A stretch of 26,509 nt of DNA, taken from Candidatus Omnitrophota bacterium (GTDB taxonomy: Bacteria; Omnitrophota; Omnitrophia; Omnitrophales; Aquincolibacteriaceae). Shown in pieces: positions 15,146 to 23,070 of this stretch (positions are counted from its first letter, which is position 1; each line of letters opens with the position of its first letter). The notes under the pieces were generated by a model. That model ran no database searches. It was not told where the DNA came from and saw only the letters and a program-made list of their open reading frames with translations. Made by a program: the position numbers and the translations under genes. The stretch covers positions 18,514 through 45,022 of the forward strand of contig JAHFHJ010000001.1 of assembly GCA_023246985.1 (NCBI GenBank), read 5' to 3'.

Positions 15146-17148
15146 TGCAATTCTTCAAACCCGAATATTTTCTTTATCTCTGGCTGGTTCCGGCGGTTTT
15201 CGCACTTTTTATTTTCTCGCGCAAGCTTTGGAAAAAACGCCTGCGCCGCCTGGTCCGGGACGAAACGCTTCTCGCGAAATTGATCGAGGGATATCGTCAA
15301 GGCGAGTGGATGCTTCGCGCGGTTCTGACAACGCTCGCGGTACTTTGTTTTGTAGGGGCGCTTGCCCGGCCGCAATGGGGCGATGAAAAACGAAGCGTCC
15401 AGCGTAAGGGCGCGGACATTATTTTCCTGGTGGATACCTCACTCAGTATGCTGGCTGAAGACATCAAGCCCAGCCGCCTCGGCAAAGCCAAGTTCGAGAT
15501 CGAGACCTTTATCCGGAATCTCCGCGGAGACCGCGTCGGCATGGTCGCCTTTGCGGGCTCGGGATTCCTCCAGACGCCCCTGACCCTCGATCATGCGGCA
15601 TTTCTCCTGTTTCTGGATGCCGTTCAGGTCGGATTTCTTCCGGACCCGGGGACCTCACTCGTCCAAGCCATCCATTTGGCGATTAAGGCGTTCCCTCAGA
15701 AAGAACTCAAATATAAGGCCTTGATCCTCTTTACGGACGGGGAAGACCATGAAGGAGGCATTGAGAGGGCTATTGAGGAGGCCCAACAGGCTCATGTGCG
15801 CCTCTACGCCCTGGGACTGGGAACGGCGGAAGGGGAGCCCATTCCCCTCAAGAACGAGAAAGGGGAGCGCCAAGGCTTCAAAAAGGACCGTAGCGGGCAA
15901 ATGGTGCTCACCAAACTCAATCAGCCCCTCCTGGAACGGCTAGCCAGGGAAACGGGGGGCCTCTACCTTCCCGCCACGCCCGGTGAAAAAGAGGTCGAGG
16001 TCATCCTCAAACATCTCCGCGGATGGGGCGAGCAAAAGTTTGAAGAAAAAATGATTGTGGAGCGGGAAGACCAATACCAGGTATTCCTGATCCTTGCGTT
16101 GATCCTCCTTATCGCTGAAATGCTGATCCGGAGGAAAAACAAAAAGAATCCCGCGCTCCTGGCCTGTCTCGCGTCTTTTTTTCTTTTCACGGGATTCTTT
16201 GAGACCTCACAGGACACGATCAAAAAGGGCAACGACCATTTCCAGAACAAGCGCTACCAGTCGGCGCTAGAAAACTATCGCAAGGTCCAAATCAAAAACC
16301 CGGACGCCCCGGAAGTGCTTTACAATCTCGGAACCGCGCTTTACAAGGTCGATTCTTTCCAGGAATCAGCCCAAGACCTCGATCATGCGGCCGCCAAGGC
16401 CGAAGACCCGCGGCTGAAGGCTCGCGCGCTTTATAACTTCGGCAATACCCAGTACCGCCTCGGGAATTTTGAACAAGCCATCGACTCCTATAAAAAAGTC
16501 CTGGCGATCGATCCCACCGATAAGGATTCCAAATACAACCTGGAGTTCCTCCAGAAGCAGAAAAATAAATTTGAGAAAAAAGACCAAGACCGGAAAAAAG
16601 AAGACCCAAAAAAAGATTCACGGCAAAACCAGCAAAAGAACCGACAGGATCAACAGCCGCAACAAGGTCAAGGCCGGCAAGACCAGAAAAATCAAGGCCA
16701 GGGTCAGCAAGATAAGCAAGATCAGAAAGACACGCAACAAAAGCTCTCGCCGAGCCAGAGTCAGCCGCAAGATCAAAAGGATCAGAGGGAGCAACAGCAA
16801 AACCAACAGCAACAGAATCAGGAACAAGGCGAGCAGGATCAGAAGAATAAAGAACAACAGCAAAAAGACCAGGCGCAAAAAGAAAGAGAAGAACAGCAAC
16901 AACGCGCGCAGGAGCAGAAAGACCAGGAAAGAAAGGATCAGGATGAGCAACAGCGGCAGCAGCAAGATCAGCAAAAAAGTGATTCGGAGAAGCGGCAGGG
17001 GCAAGCGAAACAGCCTCTCCAGGGTCAGATGAGCATGGATAACGCCCTAAACCTTCTGGATGCCCTCAAGGAATCCGAAAAAGAGCTCCAGGACCTTCGC
17101 CGTCCGCCGGTCAATAAGAACCCGCCTCCGGTGGATAAGGACTGGTAA
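15145..17148 (+). CDS. batB: BatB-BatC fusion: VWA protein with TPR repeats and Gln-rich tail
   Basis: This 667-residue protein joins two usually separate products. The N-terminal half is BatB: two membrane spans (about 8-25 and 57-73), a VWA domain with MIDAS D97-T-S99-L-S101 and LFTDGEDHEGG, and a span near 313-330. A further hydrophobic segment (about 333-352) leads into the BatC-like half: TPR repeats (about 355-470; NDHFQNKRYQSALENYRKV, ALYNFGNTQYRLGNFEQAI). About 155 residues (473-628) are almost entirely Q, K, D, E, R and N. The C-terminus MDNALNLLDALKESEKELQ plus KDW matches the usual BatC end, showing the frame survives the low-complexity stretch. The TPR part should face the periplasm or a partner protein; topology is inferred. 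Confidence 0.88.
   Translation: MQFFKPEYFLYLWLVPAVFALFIFSRKLWKKRLRRLVRDETLLAKLIEGYRQGEWMLRAVLTTLAVLCFVGALARPQWGDEKRSVQRKGADIIFLVDTSLSMLAEDIKPSRLGKAKFEIETFIRNLRGDRVGMVAFAGSGFLQTPLTLDHAAFLLFLDAVQVGFLPDPGTSLVQAIHLAIKAFPQKELKYKALILFTDGEDHEGGIERAIEEAQQAHVRLYALGLGTAEGEPIPLKNEKGERQGFKKDRSGQMVLTKLNQPLLERLARETGGLYLPATPGEKEVEVILKHLRGWGEQKFEEKMIVEREDQYQVFLILALILLIAEMLIRRKNKKNPALLACLASFFLFTGFFETSQDTIKKGNDHFQNKRYQSALENYRKVQIKNPDAPEVLYNLGTALYKVDSFQESAQDLDHAAAKAEDPRLKARALYNFGNTQYRLGNFEQAIDSYKKVLAIDPTDKDSKYNLEFLQKQKNKFEKKDQDRKKEDPKKDSRQNQQKNRQDQQPQQGQGRQDQKNQGQGQQDKQDQKDTQQKLSPSQSQPQDQKDQREQQQNQQQQNQEQGEQDQKNKEQQQKDQAQKEREEQQQRAQEQKDQERKDQDEQQRQQQDQQKSDSEKRQGQAKQPLQGQMSMDNALNLLDALKESEKELQDLRRPPVNKNPPPVDKDW
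16560..17015 (+). repeat. Low-complexity CAG/CAA/GAT-rich coding tract in batB-batC
   Basis: About 450 bases encode an uninterrupted hydrophilic tract of Gln, Lys, Asp, Glu and Arg, with many QDQK, QQQ and KDQ repeats. Codons are mainly CAA, CAG, AAA and GAT. Similar but shorter tracts occur in BatC proteins between the TPRs and the C-terminus. Such a tract is prone to replication slippage and assembly error. Confidence 0.85.
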
Positions 17149-17178
17149 AAAAAATCACCTTACCGAGGGAGAATATTT

Positions 17179-17625
17179 ATGAGCCTCATGGAGCAAATCG
17201 AAAAGGATGTTATCGCCGCGATGAAGTCCAAAGATATTGTCAAACTCTCAACGCTCAGGATGCTCAAAAGCGCCGTCGTGAACTATCTGATCCATGCTAA
17301 AAAGGACAAGGCGGATGATCCGGAGGTCCTCGGCATGGTGGCCAAACAGGCCAAACAGCGCCGGGAGAGTCTTGAAATCTTTGAAAAGGCCGGTCGCAAG
17401 GACCTGGCGGATCAAGAGAAGGCCGAGCTCGCGATCCTGGAGGATTATCTTCCTAGGCAACTGACGGATGAAGAACTGAGGGTGGAAGTCCGAAATGCTA
17501 TTAGAATATCGGGCGCCGCCGGCCCATCGGACATGGGAAAGCTTATAAAAATCCTCATGCCAGCCATCCAGGGAAAAGCCGACGGCAAGCGCGTCCAGGA
17601 AGCTGTCAAGACCCTTCTGAAATAG
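17179..17625 (+). CDS. YqeY-like GatB/YqeY domain protein
   Basis: This 148-residue protein matches YqeY, the stand-alone relative of the C-terminal tRNA-binding domain of GatB. It opens with the typical basic helix MSLMEQIEKDVIAAMKSKD, then LSTLRMLKSA, RRESLEIFEKAGRKDL, EKAELAILEDYLPRQL, and the C-terminal DMGKLIKILMP-GKADGKRVQEAVKTLL motif. The cellular role is unknown, although links to tRNA amidation have been suggested from the fold. A GAGGGAGAA ribosome-binding site precedes the ATG. It lies 30 bp after batB and may be read through from that operon. Confidence 0.92.
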   Translation: MSLMEQIEKDVIAAMKSKDIVKLSTLRMLKSAVVNYLIHAKKDKADDPEVLGMVAKQAKQRRESLEIFEKAGRKDLADQEKAELAILEDYLPRQLTDEELRVEVRNAIRISGAAGPSDMGKLIKILMPAIQGKADGKRVQEAVKTLLK

Positions 17626-17921
17626 TTTCAAGCGACATCCCGAAGAAACATCCTAGGGGCCCCGTCTCTCTACGCTACTTTACATAAGATATATTATAGG
17701 TCGTATTCGCGCCATGTCCTCCCTACGCAGAGGTTGTCATTCTTGAGCTACCGTCCTTTTGCTTCCCGGGAACGGAAACTCTTTAGCGATGCCGCGACGT
17801 CGATCAAAGCCCCTTCCAGATAAAGCGCTCCCGTAAGACAGGCTTCGCGGACGTAGCATTTCTCTACAAGAAATGTACTTAATGAGAGGCTATCAGCCTG
17901 TAACAAAAGCTTCGAAATTAG
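17626..17921. other. Convergent intergenic gap with small hairpins, no recognised gene
   Basis: This 296-bp spacer lies between the ends of yqeY (plus) and def (minus). It holds a perfect GGGGCCCC palindrome near 17654-17661, a 7-bp hairpin CATTTCT/AGAAATG with a 5-nt loop at 17857-17875, and a 5-bp hairpin AGGCT/AGCCT at 17887-17899. The last two lie just 3' of def and may help end its transcript, although neither is followed by a T-run. No tRNA, rRNA or convincing small gene is visible. A minus-strand frame stays open for 57 codons past the def stop, which I do not count as a gene. Confidence 0.6.
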
Positions 17922-18425
17922 CTACTCGTTGCCTTTTTCACGCGGCCGCGGGAGAAGATCGGTTTTGAGGCAGGTCACATGATCGATAAAAAGAACGCCG
18001 TTCAAATGATCCACTTCATGCTCCACGCAGATTGCTTCGATCCCAGTGCTGACCTTTTCATGGAATTCGCCTTGCGTGTCCTGCCACCTGAAACGCACCC
18101 ACCGGTGGCGTTTCAGGAACGCCGTATAATCCGGAAGGCTCATACACCCCTCTTTGCGCGTTTCCGGTTCCCTCGTTTCAAGGATCACGGGGTTGACGAG
18201 AATGAGACGCTCCGCTTGGGGTTCGCGTTTGGAAACATCCACGATGGCAACGGCCCTGGCCGTCCCGATCTGCGGCGCCGCGATGCCGATCCCGCGCGGC
18301 TGGCTTTTCATAACGCGCACTAACGCGGCCACAAGTTTCAAAAGCGAACGGTCGAATACCGTGACCCTCTGCGCTTTTTTCCTGAGAATCGGGTTCGGAA
18401 AGATCCTAAGAGACGCGGGGTTCAT
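17922..18425 (-). CDS. def: Peptide deformylase
   Basis: PDF (167 residues) removes the formyl group from the initiator Met of new proteins. All three metal/catalytic motifs are present: GIGIAAPQ (45-52), EGCMS (92-96, metal ligand C94) and HEVDH (136-140, two metal His and the catalytic Glu). The C-terminus is short, as in type II/III-like bacterial forms. It starts 6 bp after the ACT-domain gene and has no obvious ribosome-binding site, suggesting translation coupled to that gene. def is often paired with fmt; here fmt is absent. Confidence 0.96.
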   Translation of the reverse strand: MNPASLRIFPNPILRKKAQRVTVFDRSLLKLVAALVRVMKSQPRGIGIAAPQIGTARAVAIVDVSKREPQAERLILVNPVILETREPETRKEGCMSLPDYTAFLKRHRWVRFRWQDTQGEFHEKVSTGIEAICVEHEVDHLNGVLFIDHVTCLKTDLLPRPREKGNE

Positions 18426-18431
18426 CAGGGA

Positions 18432-18983
18432 TTACAGAGAAACGCGTTCCAAAGGCCGGGTCTGAATCTCAATCATTAATTTCCGAGAGACCTTCGCCAA
18501 AAGGGTTTTGAGTTTTGCCAAAACCGTTGTTCCGGGGACATCCACTTCCAGAAGCATCGCGTAGGTCGTCTTGGCGCCCTTGCCAAGGATGCGGCTGTCG
18601 AGATCCGTGATATTGACCCGGAGCCCCGCCAACGCCCGGCTCACTTCATACACGATCCCGGTACGGTCCTTTCCGAATGCGGTCACGATATAGGGAAGGC
18701 ATCCGGACGCATGCTTTCTCCCGCGCGAGATCTTCCCTGTCAGTTCCGTCATGTGACAATCCATGGACCACGGCGCGGAGCCAAGGATCTCAAGACCCTG
18801 CGCGACCCGCGCTACGGACGAAGGCGACGGAAGACACGCCGTCATCATCATGGCGAATTGCCCCTCCAAAAGAGTCATGCTGATATCTTCCAGGTTACAG
18901 CCCCGGGCGAATAAAAGGCCGCTCAGTTTGGCGATAATCCCGGGCTTGTCTTTACCGCTGACCGTGATCAGGATTTTTTTCAT
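18432..18983 (-). CDS. Tandem ACT-domain protein (GcvR-like)
   Basis: This 183-residue protein consists of two ACT domains: ILITVSGKDKPGIIAKLSGLL (about 4-75) and PYIVTAFGKDRTGIVYEVSRALA (about 96-175), each with the Asp-x-x-Gly ligand-binding turn (KDKPG, KDRTG). ACT pairs of this type bind amino acids; GcvR, a regulator of glycine cleavage in Enterobacteria, has the same layout, and related proteins are annotated only as amino-acid-binding. No DNA-binding or catalytic domain is present. Its start overlaps the AsmA-like gene by four bases (ATGA), so it is coupled to it. The ligand is unknown. Confidence 0.88.
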   Translation of the reverse strand: MKKILITVSGKDKPGIIAKLSGLLFARGCNLEDISMTLLEGQFAMMMTACLPSPSSVARVAQGLEILGSAPWSMDCHMTELTGKISRGRKHASGCLPYIVTAFGKDRTGIVYEVSRALAGLRVNITDLDSRILGKGAKTTYAMLLEVDVPGTTVLAKLKTLLAKVSRKLMIEIQTRPLERVSL

Positions 18984-20632
18984 TTCTTCTTTCCCTCCAA
19001 TATTTTAGAAAGCGCGTCCATGCCCCGCTGAATCATCTGATCCTGTTCCGAGATCGGCTCTCGCGGTTGAGACGGCCCGCTCGGGGTTGAGGCCGTTCCG
19101 GTCTTTGGGGAACCGAGCACCTTGGAAAGCCGTTCCATCCCCCGGTTCAGAAGCTGATCCGCCCCGCTTTGAAGCAGCCGCGAAGCGATATACGAAAGAT
19201 CCGGCTGGACCGAAACATCTGGAAAAACGCCGCCACAGCGAAACGGGATCGTCACCTGACCGTTCGGGTCCGACAAGAATTTCAATTCCCGTATTTTCCT
19301 CATGAGATACCCGGAAAGTGACCGCGAAAATGCGAGCTGCATCGAACCCTCCGCGCGTTTATCCGAGATCCCATAGTTGCCTTGACCGCTCAACTGATAG
19401 TTCGGATGCGTGAGCCGGAATTCACTCACGCTCGCCCGCCCCCCTTGCGCGGCATATTTGACCCGCAGGAACTGAAACGGCGTATCGCGACCTTTCAACA
19501 TTTCGCTCACCTCCGGAGGCAGATCCCCGCCCAAAGCGGTCGTGATCGCGAGTACCGGAGAAAGCTTGTCGAAAATCTCCTGGATCAGGTTCCGGTTCCG
19601 AAGAGCTCCATCCTTGATCTCGAGCGTTCCATGCCCCGCGAGCGAGCGCGTTATAACATCGGGATTGGCTCCGTCAAAGATGAGGTTCGCCCCGGCGCTG
19701 AGCCGTCCGGTCACATACTCGCCTTTTTTATAGGCCTCGGGAATCACGGAATCCATCTCCAGATCTCGGATCTCAAGCGCTCCCTCAAAATGGGGCATGG
19801 TACGGATCACTTTGAGCAAGCCCCTGAACACGACTTGTTCCGGGCCATAGCGAAGCACAAGGGCCAACGACTGTGCCTTCAGATCGAGATCCCCTTCCGT
19901 CTCCAGATTTTTGGGGGTAGCGCCCAATACCGATCCGCCAGCGGTGAAATGCAACGGTGAAACCGCGGCCTTCTGAAGAACCTCCGCCTCAAGCTTTTCA
20001 ATATTCATCCGGAAAGACGGCACGACGGTTTCATCCACAAAATGAACGATCCCGTCGCTCACGAGCACTTTCCCAAGACTGAATTCCCACCCTTGAGTCA
20101 GATCCGCGATACCCTGCGCTGGACTCGCGAGAGCGGAGACGCCCACATCTTCCGCCACTTCGGCCACGGGCATCCCTCTGCCCTTGGAACGCATGGGCTG
20201 AGTCATGGGCGGCGGCTTCGCAAGAGTATCGGAGATTTGCCAATTCCAGTTCCCGGCGGAATTGCGCCTGATGAAGATCTCCGGACTCCGGATCAAGGCC
20301 TGCGACAGACTCAAGCGCTTCTGCCAGATCGAGATCAGATTCACATCAATTTGGACACTCCGGCTTTGCAGAAGTTTTTCGAGAGTTTGAGGATGATAGA
20401 ATTTGAGGCTATCCACTTCAAGCCGAGGCTGGGGCCGCCAAGCGAGCCGTATCTTCCCAAGCTCCATGCGAAAACCCGTCCGTTCGGTAAGTTGTTTTTC
20501 CAATTCCGAGCGGAACATGTTGGGATCGAAGTTTCGCAGCATGATAAAACTGACCGCGCCTAAAACAATCCCGAGGATCAGAAGCGCGGTTAAAAAGCCA
20601 ATAAGGAATTTCAGGAGGCCTCGTAGGACCAT
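18980..20632 (-). CDS. AsmA-like envelope protein
   Basis: This 550-residue protein has a single N-terminal membrane anchor (about 8-33) and a long extracytoplasmic beta-rich region. The opening LRNFDPNMFRSELEKQLTERTGFRMELGKIRLAWRP and LEVDSLKF are typical of AsmA proteins, and the C-terminal half carries the AsmA_2-like segments LAGHGTLEIKDGALRNRNLIQEIFDKLSPVL and LTHPNYQLSGQGNYGISDKRAEGSMQLAFS. AsmA-like proteins of the TamB/YhdP group are implicated in lipid transport to, and homeostasis of, the outer membrane, which supports a diderm host. It overlaps both neighbours (22 bases with the thermonuclease-like gene, 4 bases with the ACT gene), so these three form one operon with def. Confidence 0.88.
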   Translation of the reverse strand: MVLRGLLKFLIGFLTALLILGIVLGAVSFIMLRNFDPNMFRSELEKQLTERTGFRMELGKIRLAWRPQPRLEVDSLKFYHPQTLEKLLQSRSVQIDVNLISIWQKRLSLSQALIRSPEIFIRRNSAGNWNWQISDTLAKPPPMTQPMRSKGRGMPVAEVAEDVGVSALASPAQGIADLTQGWEFSLGKVLVSDGIVHFVDETVVPSFRMNIEKLEAEVLQKAAVSPLHFTAGGSVLGATPKNLETEGDLDLKAQSLALVLRYGPEQVVFRGLLKVIRTMPHFEGALEIRDLEMDSVIPEAYKKGEYVTGRLSAGANLIFDGANPDVITRSLAGHGTLEIKDGALRNRNLIQEIFDKLSPVLAITTALGGDLPPEVSEMLKGRDTPFQFLRVKYAAQGGRASVSEFRLTHPNYQLSGQGNYGISDKRAEGSMQLAFSRSLSGYLMRKIRELKFLSDPNGQVTIPFRCGGVFPDVSVQPDLSYIASRLLQSGADQLLNRGMERLSKVLGSPKTGTASTPSGPSQPREPISEQDQMIQRGMDALSKILEGKKK

Positions 20633-21072
20633 AGACCTTCGCCCTTCTTCCTGGCTTCCTCCTGGACCTTCAGGAATTTGGCTTTATGGCTGAAGTCCTG
20701 GGTCTCGGCGACTTTAGCGGCTCCGACTTTCACAAGAAATTCATTGAGAAGAACTTCCTGCTCGTCAGGGACCTCATTCAATTTAAACGGAAATTTCACG
20801 TATTTTGCCTGGAGATACGCGTAGGCGGACTCTTGGGCTCCCGGAGCGGGATGGATCAGCAACTGAAATTTCAGGTCCTGCTTCTGCGCAAGGACCCGCA
20901 GGACCGAGATCCCCTCCGCGTCCATCTGGATCCCCGCCAAAACAACCCGTTTTCCGTCGGCGAGCGTCAGCGTCCCGTCCCCACCGACCTCCGTGACAAC
21001 CTCCGCGCAAAGAATCGCCGGCGCCCCGATCAGCAGAACCAGTATCATGAAAACAAAAATCGCCTTTTTCAT
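20611..21072 (-). CDS. Secreted thermonuclease-fold protein with degenerate active site
   Basis: This 153-residue protein starts with a signal peptide (about 1-23, ending near LCA-EVV). The rest follows the staphylococcal-nuclease (SNase/TNase) pattern: GDGTLTLADGKRVVLAGI at the first strands and EEARKKGEGLW at the C-terminus, the usual end of the fold. The active-site residues are not kept: the family's R-x4-D-T-P-E segment reads VVLAGIQMDAEG, and the catalytic Arg of the second half is not recognisable. It is therefore probably a non-catalytic SNase-like binding domain in the periplasm. It overlaps the AsmA-like gene by 22 bases and is likely its operon partner. Confidence 0.7.
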   Translation of the reverse strand: MKKAIFVFMILVLLIGAPAILCAEVVTEVGGDGTLTLADGKRVVLAGIQMDAEGISVLRVLAQKQDLKFQLLIHPAPGAQESAYAYLQAKYVKFPFKLNEVPDEQEVLLNEFLVKVGAAKVAETQDFSHKAKFLKVQEEARKKGEGLWSYEAS

Positions 21073-21101
21073 CTCTTCCTCAAGGACGCGCTGAAGGCGT
21101 C

Positions 21102-21506
21102 TTATGACGGAAAGCGTTTATAGCGGATCATTTCCCCCTTAGCATAAATACGGCCTTGCGGAAATTTTGAGGCCGTAAGATCGGGCCAATATTGCATGTG
21201 AATAACCGCCTCCGCCTGATGATTTTTCCTGGCGACTTTGAGGATCTTCTCATTCAGCAAATCCCGCAAATAAGCCTCCTGCGAGATATTCTCAAAGCGA
21301 CCGAATGTGATCCACTCCCAAGCCTGGCCGAAGATTCTCCTGTAGGAAATCCGGGGTGCCGGGCGATCGACCTCGATCGAACCGAGCGAGTCGTACGACG
21401 GGTTGAGATCGCCCTGTATCGCGACAACCTTCTGCACCCTGGAACATCCACCATGCATACCCAAAATCATGACCACACTCAACATCAAAGCCCATGAATA
21501 TTTCAT
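21102..21506 (-). CDS. Putative lipoprotein of unknown function
   Basis: This 134-residue protein has a short basic N-terminus, a hydrophobic stretch and a Cys at 21 (LGMHGGC), an acceptable though imperfect lipobox. The mature part contains YDSLGSIEVDRP and LLNEKILKVARKNHQAEAVIHMQYWP. That pattern, a beta strand followed by a helix and an A-E/D-A-V-I strand, recalls YbjQ/DUF4156-type small lipoproteins, but I cannot assign a family with confidence. A strong GGAGG ribosome-binding site (21515-21519) lies 8 nt upstream of the ATG. It heads the minus-strand group of five genes ending in def. Confidence 0.72.
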   Translation of the reverse strand: MKYSWALMLSVVMILGMHGGCSRVQKVVAIQGDLNPSYDSLGSIEVDRPAPRISYRRIFGQAWEWITFGRFENISQEAYLRDLLNEKILKVARKNHQAEAVIHMQYWPDLTASKFPQGRIYAKGEMIRYKRFPS

Positions 21507-21530
21507 GTTAAATCCCTCCGTTGAAGTTTC

Positions 21531-21647
21531 TATCCTTGTCTGAAACTTGATTTCTTAAATGGTTGACAAGGATTGCCCCAATTTCAACTTCGCCGAAATT
21601 GATAAATATTGGGACTATCCTTGTCTGAAACTTGATTTCTAAAATGG
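21531..21647. repeat. Direct 32-bp repeat pair with an inverted 9-mer and hairpin between
   Basis: Copies at 21531-21562 and 21616-21647 match at 31 of 32 positions and are spaced 85 bp apart. Each begins with TATCCTTGTCTG. A third, inverted copy of the ATCCTTGTC core (GACAAGGAT) lies at 21565-21573, able to pair with the first. Between them CAATTTC (21579-21585) and GAAATTG (21595-21601) form a 7-bp hairpin with a 9-nt loop. The whole cluster lies in the 5' region of the minus-strand lipoprotein gene, consistent with an operator array or a decayed small mobile element. Confidence 0.75.
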
Positions 21648-21699
21648 CAGTTGGAACGGCCCCCTCCCGTCAGAGGCGGGATGATCGACATTGGGGACC

Positions 21700-21729
21700 A
21701 TTATACCTTTCGTTTACGGCAAGTGTCTG
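21700..21729 (-). promoter_or_regulatory. Possible promoter for the lipoprotein-AsmA-ACT-def operon
   Basis: On the minus strand a perfect TATAAT (21705-21700) follows CAGACA (21729-21724, four of six matches) with an 18-bp spacer. The -35 box would fall inside the 3' end of the CCA-adding enzyme gene. A transcript from here would have a leader of nearly 190 nt containing the direct/inverted repeat cluster. Confidence 0.4.
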
Positions 21730-23057
21730 ATCTTTTGCTTGGCCCATGCGAGCGCCTCTTCGCGGGTCTCATGCGTTCCTTCCAGCTGAAGCTCGTAAAG
21801 TTCTTCAAGCACCGGTTTCATGGCCGGACCGGGCTTCATGCCAAGGTCCATCAGATCGTGCCCGTTCACGAGCGGCTTGGGTTTGAGCTCCTCATTTGCG
21901 TACTCCTTGAGCTTGTCCTGGAGGAACGCGAGATTATCCAGCATCCCGTGGCTCGCCGTGCAATCCGCGCGGTGGAGCTCCATTTCGTCCTTAAAATGCG
22001 GGCGGCTGATGAATTGCTTCAGTTTCCCGGCCCGCATTTTCTGAACCTCCATGAATTTCATATGATTGGCCACGCATTCCGCGACGCCGTCGATCTCCTC
22101 GTTGGAGAATCGCAGCCGTTTCATGATCTCACACGCGATCTTCACGCCTTCCTCGGAATGCTCGTAAAAAGTCAGCCGCCCCTTGCGGATCGCGGCCGTC
22201 TTGGGCTTCCCGATATCGTGAAAAAGCGCGGCAAACGCAAGAGTTGTCGAGACCGGAGGATGAAAATGCTCCAGAAGGAGCCGGGTATGTTCATAGACAT
22301 CGCCCTCGGGATGAAAATTTTCGGGCTGCTTGACGCCGCGCATTGTCTCGACCTCGGGAAGGATCTCTTTCATAAGCCCCGACTCGGAAAGAAGCACGAA
22401 ACCCCGCGCCGCGCCGGCTCGCGTGAAGATCTTCACGATCTCTTCGCGGATCCGCTCAGGGCTCACGGCATGAATCCCGGAAGCCTGCTTGCGAAGCGCG
22501 TCCCATGTTTTTTTCTCGATCTCAAAACCCAGCGTGGAGGCAAAACGGATCGCCCGGAGAAGCCGGAGCTTGTCTTCTTCGAAACGGGCTGCAGGATCCC
22601 CGATAGCGCGGATCACTTTCAGGGGCAGGTCTTCGAGACCCCCCACAAAGTCGATCACTTTCTCCGCGGACGGGTCATAAAACATCCCGTTCACCGTAAA
22701 ATCACGCCGCTTGGCGTCTTCCTCGGGCTGGGTGAAGGCGACATGGGCGGGATGACGGCCGTCCTGATAACCGCCTTCGCAGCGGAAAGTCGCCACCTCG
22801 AACGGGGCCTCTCCTTCCACAACGATCATCACGCCGAATTGCTTACCGACGGGGATCGTCTTGCGGAAGATCTTCTCGACCTCGTCAGGCGTCGCAGTCG
22901 TGGCGATATCAAAATCCCGCGGCCCTTGGCCCATCAGGTGATCGCGAACGCAACCCCCCGCGAAATAGGCGGTGAAGCCCCTCTCGCTTAGGGTCTTGGC
23001 GATCGCGAACGCAAGCCGTGCTTTCGGTTCGCTAAGGTCCATCGGTCCGGGATTCAT
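21714..23057 (-). CDS. CCA tRNA nucleotidyltransferase / poly(A) polymerase family with HD domain
   Basis: This 447-residue class II nucleotidyltransferase adds or repairs the CCA end of tRNAs, or adds A-tails; the two activities cannot be told apart here. Head domain: GGCVRD (34-39), the metal-binding DFD (48-50) and RRDFTVNG (117-124). Neck: EEDKLRLLRAIRFASTLGFEI with the ERIREE nucleotide-recognition helix. An HD phosphohydrolase-type domain follows (H280-D281 in ALFHDIGKPKT, with HSEEGVKIACEIM). The first ATG at 23057 is used; a second Met six codons in is possible. It begins 13 bp after the zinc-ribbon gene. Confidence 0.93.
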   Translation of the reverse strand: MNPGPMDLSEPKARLAFAIAKTLSERGFTAYFAGGCVRDHLMGQGPRDFDIATTATPDEVEKIFRKTIPVGKQFGVMIVVEGEAPFEVATFRCEGGYQDGRHPAHVAFTQPEEDAKRRDFTVNGMFYDPSAEKVIDFVGGLEDLPLKVIRAIGDPAARFEEDKLRLLRAIRFASTLGFEIEKKTWDALRKQASGIHAVSPERIREEIVKIFTRAGAARGFVLLSESGLMKEILPEVETMRGVKQPENFHPEGDVYEHTRLLLEHFHPPVSTTLAFAALFHDIGKPKTAAIRKGRLTFYEHSEEGVKIACEIMKRLRFSNEEIDGVAECVANHMKFMEVQKMRAGKLKQFISRPHFKDEMELHRADCTASHGMLDNLAFLQDKLKEYANEELKPKPLVNGHDLMDLGMKPGPAMKPVLEELYELQLEGTHETREEALAWAKQKIRHLP

Positions 23058-23070
23058 TCCGCTCCATCGG

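Noticed and set aside
16618..17032. Long Leu/Ile-rich minus-strand frame and Lys/Arg/Ser-rich plus-strand frame inside batB-batC.
   Set aside because: Both are frame shadows of the Gln-rich repeat tract; the main frame keeps the conserved VWA, TPR and C-terminal parts.
17753..17921. Minus-strand frame open for 57 codons directly after, and in frame with, the def stop.
   Set aside because: Length is within chance for this G+C, there is no start with a ribosome-binding site, the composition gives no recognisable family, and the hairpins there read better as spacer. A decayed C-terminal extension of def cannot be excluded but is not supported.
21666..21682. TCCCG/CGGGA hairpin as terminator of the CCA-adding enzyme gene.
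   Set aside because: Five-base stem followed by G-rich sequence on the minus strand, with no T-run; it could be chance.
21651..22991. 446-codon plus-strand open frame opposite the CCA-adding enzyme gene.
   Set aside because: The minus-strand frame has all nucleotidyltransferase and HD motifs; the plus frame is its shadow.
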